Assembly (NCBI RefSeq): GCF_009068765.1
Contig: NZ_CP035534.1
Location: 2,232,001 to 2,296,000, forward strand
Direction of reading: 5' to 3'
Source: Sulfurimonas hydrogeniphila
GTDB taxonomy: Bacteria; Campylobacterota; Campylobacteria; Campylobacterales; Sulfurimonadaceae
Length of the DNA stretch: 64,000 bases
Shown: one piece after another, positions 59,796-64,000 of the stretch
How the letters are laid out: the number at the start of each line of letters is the position of its first letter
Numbering within the stretch: the stretch's first letter is position 1
Position numbers and translations under genes: made by a program
Notes under the pieces: generated by a model
The model's input: only the letters and a program-made list of their open reading frames with translations
What the model was told of the DNA's origin: nothing
The model's database searches: none

Positions 59796-61238
59796 TTAGA
59801 ACTTTTTCCAAAAAGAACTGCTGAGCAGGACAAAAACAGTATAACACTCCAATCTGCCTATAATCATAGCCACGGAGAGAAAGATTTTGTCAAAATCAGA
59901 GAAAAAAGAAAAGTTGTCTGCAGGGCCTACCATAGAGAATCCGGGACCGATATTGCCTACTATGGCAAATGCACCCGAAACTGCAGTCATCGCATCATAC
60001 CCCCGGGCATAAATATAGACGGTTACTATGGCTACAGTAATCATAAAAAGCGTAAAAAAACCAAACGTTGAAGACAAAATCCGCTCTTTTTGCTTGAGCC
60101 CGTCGATAAAAACAGAAATAATCATATTTGGATGCAGTATTCTTTTAAGCTCCGCAGAGAGTGTTTTAAAAATAATTACATGGCGGATGATTTTAATGCC
60201 GCCTGCCGTTGAACCGGCATTGCCCCCCATCAAAAGCCCCAAAAATATAATTGCTATAGCCAAATGCGACCAGGAGCCGTAATCTATAGTTGCAAATCCT
60301 GTTGTTGTCATGACAGAAGCAATCGTAAAAGATGAGTGTTTGAGGGCATCATAAAAAGAATCTCCGCTGATATCTACATGTACAAGACTCAAAGCAAGAC
60401 TCAGCAGTAAAAAAACTGTAAAATACCATCTGACCTCTTCTGTTTTGTACCCGCTGACATCCCTGAAATAAAGCTTTAAATGGGCTAAAAAATTTATCCC
60501 TGCCAGCATCATAAAAATTGTCGTTGTCCAAATAATGCCGTCATTGCCAAAAGAGCCCAGAGAATCATTTTTTGTAGAGAATCCTCCCGTGGAAATTGTC
60601 GAAAAGGCATGGTTGAGCGCATCAAACCAACTCATACCGAAAAACTTCAAAAGCAGCATGTCGACCAGTGTCAGCAAGGCATATACTATCCACAGACGCA
60701 AGGCTGTATCTTTTATTTTTGGTGTCAGTTTTTCAAGAGAAATTCCTGTTGATTCGGCTTTAAAAAGAGAGAGGCTTCCCGTAGGATTGATGACTGACAA
60801 AAGCCCAACGCCCAAGACAATAACGCCAAGCCCTCCAAGCCAGTGCATCAGACTTCTGTGAAATAGTATCAAATGGGGCAGAGCTTCTATATCGCTGTAA
60901 ACTGTTGCTCCCGTTGTTGTAAATCCGCTGACGGCTTCAAAAAACGAAGAGGCAAGAGACACATTTGTATAAAGAAACAGCGGTATGGCTCCGGCAACGC
61001 CAAGCAACACCCAGAGCAGATTAACCACCAGGATACTCTCTTTTATTTTCAAATCCAGTTCATGCTTTCTCAGCCACAGCCATACGCCAAGATTGATCAA
61101 AAAAAACACCCCGTCATAAAGCAAAAATTTTCCATACGCTTCTTTGTATATAACGCCTATCAAGACATCAAACAAAAAAAGTGCAGAAACAGTAATGCCT
61201 ATAAGAGAGAGAATCTTCAGCACATTTTTATAGTTCAT
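59796..61238 (-). CDS. trkH: Potassium uptake protein TrkH
   Basis: 480 residues, eight membrane helices in four M1-P-M2 pairs. Selectivity loops read VSGFTTTGATVY, STGGFSTKNDS, TTTGFATIDYG and VGNIGPGFS. Overlaps trkA by 11 bases. No ATP-binding TrkE or TrkG nearby. Confidence 0.93.
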   Translation of the reverse strand: MNYKNVLKILSLIGITVSALFLFDVLIGVIYKEAYGKFLLYDGVFFLINLGVWLWLRKHELDLKIKESILVVNLLWVLLGVAGAIPLFLYTNVSLASSFFEAVSGFTTTGATVYSDIEALPHLILFHRSLMHWLGGLGVIVLGVGLLSVINPTGSLSLFKAESTGISLEKLTPKIKDTALRLWIVYALLTLVDMLLLKFFGMSWFDALNHAFSTISTGGFSTKNDSLGSFGNDGIIWTTTIFMMLAGINFLAHLKLYFRDVSGYKTEEVRWYFTVFLLLSLALSLVHVDISGDSFYDALKHSSFTIASVMTTTGFATIDYGSWSHLAIAIIFLGLLMGGNAGSTAGGIKIIRHVIIFKTLSAELKRILHPNMIISVFIDGLKQKERILSSTFGFFTLFMITVAIVTVYIYARGYDAMTAVSGAFAIVGNIGPGFSMVGPADNFSFFSDFDKIFLSVAMIIGRLECYTVFVLLSSSFWKKF

Positions 61239-62541
61239 AAATCCATTCTTTTACTTTTGCACTTGTTTTTACTGCACAAAAGGCTACAATCAAATCATTT
61301 TCCTGCAGTCTCACTTTTTCACTGAGACTCCGTATCACATTTTCTCTTATATAAAAGAGGCTGGATTCTTTTACATGTAAAGGTTTTATCACTTTGTCAA
61401 TAAGCCTGGAGGCGGGAAAAACTTTACGCATAAAAACCACTGCCTTTGCCCCGCAGTAACTTTTTTGAATAACAACACCTGTAGAACTGATCTCTTCCAT
61501 GATTGCATTGTAGGCACTCATTTTTGGACCTCTGACAACGACTATCCCCAAAGAGTGCATCAGGTTGTAATATTCCATTTCATTGTTAATCGCAACCACT
61601 TTTTTTATGCCGCTCTCTTTTGCTTCGAGACATTTTATGATGTTATACTCATCATTGTTGGTCGCTGCTATAAAAATATCGGCACTCTCCAGTCCTTCAT
61701 CTTCAAAAATATCATGCGAACCGTATTTATAGTTAATGATGGAGACCCTGCCTTTGAGCTCCTCGTCCGCTGTTTCACAAAGTTTTAAATCTTTTTCTAC
61801 CAGTTTGACCTCTTTGTCTGCTTTTAGAAGTTCCTGCGAAATGGCAATCCCCAGTTCACCACCGCCAAATACAACACATCTTTGAATATCCAGAGTGTTG
61901 TCCACATCCAATTTCTGGCACACCTGCTTGATTTCATTTTCATCACCAAAAAAATAGACAAGATCATTGGGAAGAATTTCCACATCTGCATCAGGAATGC
62001 AAAAATCCTTCTTGCGTTCAATGCCGACTATTTTAAAATGCTCAGAACTGATGCTTTGCGGAAGTGTTTTGCTTGAAACCATAACAGAAATAAGTTTGCA
62101 GGGTGTGTATTTAAAAAATTTTACATTATTTGCTTTTGGGTACAAAAGAAGTGAAGAAACGGCCCCCGAGGTAAGCTTTAAAGGGAAAATAACTTTTTCA
62201 ACAGCAAGTCTCTTTTGGATAACCTGCTCTTGAAAAAAATATTTTTGCACCCGTACAAATTTTCTCTTTACATGTAAAGCCGCATCTACTGTCATTGCAG
62301 CAATAAGATTTACATTGTCAATATTTGTCACTGCTATAAACAGGTCGATTTCCTGACCGATAAAACGCTTATATGTATGTATGTCCTCGACATCCCCCTG
62401 AAGCGGTAAAATATCCAGACTCTCCTGTATCCTGTCCAAAGCCTGTGAATTTTTATCAATGACAGTAACGTTGTGTCCCACACTCAGTGTTTTGGCAAGG
62501 TTAAAACCAACCTTTCCGGCACCCGCAATAATTATATGCAT
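61228..62541 (-). CDS. trkA: Potassium uptake regulatory protein TrkA
   Basis: 437 residues, two RCK halves. IIIAGAGKVGFNLAKTLS is the first NAD-binding Rossmann motif, VVFGGGELGIAISQELL the second; each is followed by a TrkA-C domain. Gates TrkH by nucleotides. Ribosome site AAGGGTGG. Contains two TTTACATGTAAA palindromes (61370 and 62267). Confidence 0.93.
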   Translation of the reverse strand: MHIIIAGAGKVGFNLAKTLSVGHNVTVIDKNSQALDRIQESLDILPLQGDVEDIHTYKRFIGQEIDLFIAVTNIDNVNLIAAMTVDAALHVKRKFVRVQKYFFQEQVIQKRLAVEKVIFPLKLTSGAVSSLLLYPKANNVKFFKYTPCKLISVMVSSKTLPQSISSEHFKIVGIERKKDFCIPDADVEILPNDLVYFFGDENEIKQVCQKLDVDNTLDIQRCVVFGGGELGIAISQELLKADKEVKLVEKDLKLCETADEELKGRVSIINYKYGSHDIFEDEGLESADIFIAATNNDEYNIIKCLEAKESGIKKVVAINNEMEYYNLMHSLGIVVVRGPKMSAYNAIMEEISSTGVVIQKSYCGAKAVVFMRKVFPASRLIDKVIKPLHVKESSLFYIRENVIRSLSEKVRLQENDLIVAFCAVKTSAKVKEWIYEL

Positions 62542-62560
62542 ATACCACCCTTAAAAAAGA

Positions 62561-63199
62561 TTAGCCAATTATATCACTATAGTCATATTTTTTTGTATCT
62601 ATGTAATATTTTTTCCCTACAATAATAATTCTTTCATCTTTTTTTGCACTCTTTTTAAATCTTGCTTTGATTTTTTTAATTTTTTTTGCTGAAAAACCAC
62701 GTTTTTTAAGATGCCTGTTTAAAGAGACAACCTTGCTCTCTTGGGCAACCTCGGATTCTATTACTGCCTCAAGCATCTCCTCCTCGGCTACTGCTTCTTG
62801 CGGAGCATTGAGCATAAACTGTGACGAAATACTGCTGAGAATATTTTTGAGCTGTTCATCTTTTTCTTTATAGATTCTTTCTATTTTTTCACGCTCGGCT
62901 ATAAGCATCTGCTCTTTTTGGTCTCTAAGGCTCCGCGTTTCATTCTCCAGAGTATCCACACGCGACTGCAGTTTTTGGTTTTGTTCTTCAAGAAGTTTGT
63001 AATATCTGTCATTGCTGAGTGTGGTGCGTCTTGGCTGCACAGTTTTTCGCCCTGTTTTTGCCTGTGTCTCATCCAGCAGCACCATTTTGACACCGTTCTC
63101 TACAACACTTTGCAAAGAACCCCGTCGGACCCGGTTGTGTATAGCCTCTTTTGAAACACCAAAATACTCAGCCGCATCATTTATGCTCATCTTTTTCAT
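62561..63199 (-). CDS. HTH plus coiled-coil DNA-binding protein
   Basis: 212 residues from MKKMSINDAAEYFGVSKEAI at 63199, with GGGGAAA upstream; the ORF to 63259 would overlap yajQ. Helix-turn-helix (about 4-45, SINDAAEYFGVSKEAIHNRV), then a long coiled coil (about 75-140, LLEEQNQKLQSRVDTLENET) and a basic C-terminal part with KKIKKIKARFKKSAKKDERI. Excisionase or MerR-like fold in the N-terminus. Role unknown; next to YajQ. Confidence 0.8.
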   Translation of the reverse strand: MKKMSINDAAEYFGVSKEAIHNRVRRGSLQSVVENGVKMVLLDETQAKTGRKTVQPRRTTLSNDRYYKLLEEQNQKLQSRVDTLENETRSLRDQKEQMLIAEREKIERIYKEKDEQLKNILSSISSQFMLNAPQEAVAEEEMLEAVIESEVAQESKVVSLNRHLKKRGFSAKKIKKIKARFKKSAKKDERIIIVGKKYYIDTKKYDYSDIIG

Positions 63200-63212
63200 C
63201 TTTTTTCCCCTG

Positions 63213-63710
63213 CTAACGCATGTTTTCAAAAACCAAAGGAGCTTCCCACTCGCCTTCACGCACCATTTTCATCACCTTTTGCAGATCATCAAGCTTTGCA
63301 CCTTTTACACGGATAGAATCCCCTTCTATCTGGGCGTTGACTTTGAGTTTCATCTTTTTAATTTCTGCAGTAATTTTTTTCGCCTCTTTGGATTCTATAT
63401 AATCCACAATTTTAAAAGTCGCCTTGCGTGTGCCTCCACTGGCATCTTCCACACGAAGTTCATCCAGCACTTTTGAGGAAAGCCCCTGTTTTAGCAGTTT
63501 TGCTATAACAATGTCTTTGAGTGCATCCAGTTTGTTATCACTCGAAGCAACAAGTACCAGTACTTTGTCTTTCTCTTTCAGATTCACTTCATACGGTGTT
63601 CCCTTGAAATCATAACGATTGGAGACTTCTCTGTCTACCAGGTTAATAGCATTTTTCAAATTCTGCATATCTATTTTTGCCGTTATATCAAATGAGTGTT
63701 CTTTTGCCAT
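63213..63710 (-). CDS. yajQ: YajQ-family nucleotide-binding protein
   Basis: 165 residues. MAKEHSFDITAKIDMQNLKN, NRYDFKGTPYEVNLKEKDKV and KKMKLKVNAQIEGDSIRVKG are the YajQ/DUF520 motifs. Reported to bind c-di-GMP and nucleic acids in other bacteria. A TATAAT on the minus strand and AAAGGAT support the start at 63710. Confidence 0.93.
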   Translation of the reverse strand: MAKEHSFDITAKIDMQNLKNAINLVDREVSNRYDFKGTPYEVNLKEKDKVLVLVASSDNKLDALKDIVIAKLLKQGLSSKVLDELRVEDASGGTRKATFKIVDYIESKEAKKITAEIKKMKLKVNAQIEGDSIRVKGAKLDDLQKVMKMVREGEWEAPLVFENMR

Positions 63711-63763
63711 AGGTGTTATCCTTTTTTTGTTTTAATTATAACATAGTTTGTTTGTTATCAATA

Positions 63764-63925
63764 ACAGTCGGTACTACAGAAAAAAATTTAGTTTTAAAAA
63801 TGCAAGGTCGGCACTGAAGTACCGATTCCGAAGAAATATAAACCTCCTCTTAGGAACTCGTACTTCAGTGCGGGCTTTACGGCTTGAAAGCACAAGGTCG
63901 GCACTAAAGTACCGATTCCAAACAG
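63764..63925. repeat. Intergenic hairpin repeats, with a partial nested insert
   Basis: Hairpins at about 63809-63825 (CGGCAC-TGAA-GTACCG), 63847-63866 (CTCGTAC-TTCA-GTGCGGG) and 63898-63914 (CGGCAC-TAAA-GTACCG). The first piece (CGGTAC-TACAG then A-rich) is a truncated copy of the nested insert. The last 75 bases of the window (63926-64000) show no gene or repeat. Confidence 0.85.
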
Positions 63926-64000
63926 TATAAATCTAACTAAAATTGACTTATATCATCTCCATGTAAAGAAAAAATAGCTATTATCACTCTAGTTATTTTA

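Larger units (their letters stand above)
2697..62278. repeat. Dispersed palindrome TTTACATGTAAA (core TACATGTA)
   Basis: Approximate starts found by eye: 2697, 5172, 7019, 8451, 9808, 13452, 18808, 20232, 21486, 21836, 22246, 24046, 26531, 26824, 29067, 31896, 33102, 33657, 35073, 41034, 41919, 51412, 51846, 53495, 54806, 55356, 57921, 60374, 61370, 62267. The exact 12-base form is at 5172, 9808, 13452, 21486, 22246, 41919, 54806, 61370 and 62267. All lie inside coding genes, read mostly as LHV(K) or (F)TCK, with one in another frame (41034). None is in the cassette block. Confidence 0.85.

Overview
The window reads as chromosomal DNA of a Campylobacterota (epsilonproteobacterial) chemolithoautotroph, most likely Sulfurimonas or a close relative. 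This is inferred from the AT-rich sequence, an anaerobic-type cobalamin cluster broken into short operons, an isocitrate dehydrogenase of the long type, many chemoreceptors with CZB domains including a TlpD-like soluble one, and paired SbtA/SbtB bicarbonate uptake genes. I could not run any search, so the genus is an inference.

Layout. 1-2.5 kb: cdsA (partial), a small acidic protein and an NFACT-family protein. 2.5-14 kb: most of the corrin-ring genes (cbiL, cbiH-G-F-ET-D, a ferredoxin-like gene, cbiC, bluB, cbiA, cbiK, cbiM), a small cysteine-rich protein and an APH-fold kinase. 14.06-18.54 kb: a foreign block, all genes on the minus strand, in which structured attC-like sites alternate with cargo genes (DUF2442, broken DUF4160, a Rap1a/Tai-like immunity protein, a cytosolic 5'-nucleotidase, a two-gene unknown module, a DUF91/NucS-like nuclease). 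I read it as an integron cassette array without an integrase. 18.7-23.3 kb: the lower B12 pathway (cobD, cbiP, cbiB), a thioredoxin-like protein and an AraC regulator. 23.5-28.3 kb: icd, sbtA, sbtB, a Tat metallophosphoesterase and an alpha-carbonic anhydrase, a carbon-acquisition block. 28.5-35.7 kb: archaeal-type cobT, a haem-binding chemoreceptor, a SUV3-like helicase and an IS4-family insertion sequence. 35.8-49.5 kb: small genes, an MFS transporter, PAS and MCP proteins, a MNT/HEPN pair, a radical SAM protein, an HD-GYP response regulator, a 1441-residue CheB-CheR-PAS-kinase and a TlpD-like receptor. 49.5-54.3 kb: a zinc-uptake operon and a divergent winged-helix regulator, then tRNA-Ser. 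54.4-56.2 kb: cobC-cobS-cobU. 56.3-63.7 kb: a DUF1538-PII transporter, a ClC channel, TrkH/TrkA potassium uptake, an HTH/coiled-coil protein and YajQ.

The B12 genes together cover cobalt import (CbiM), insertion (CbiK), ring methylation and contraction, amidation (CbiA, CbiP), the aminopropanol linker (CobD, CbiB) and the lower ligand (BluB, CobT, CobU, CobS, CobC). A precorrin-6A reductase (CbiJ/CobK) is not recognisable here.

Three kinds of non-gene structure stand out. First, a family of intergenic hairpin repeats (GGAA-stem-4-base loop-stem-CTG, often in inverted pairs), four of which carry a second 49-50 base structured insert in the loop and one of which was hit in its loop by the IS4-family element. 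Second, the palindrome TTTACATGTAAA and its core TACATGTA, about 30 copies of the core by eye, almost all inside genes, absent from the cassette block. Third, the attC-like array itself with a 154-base structured element present twice at 153/154 identity.
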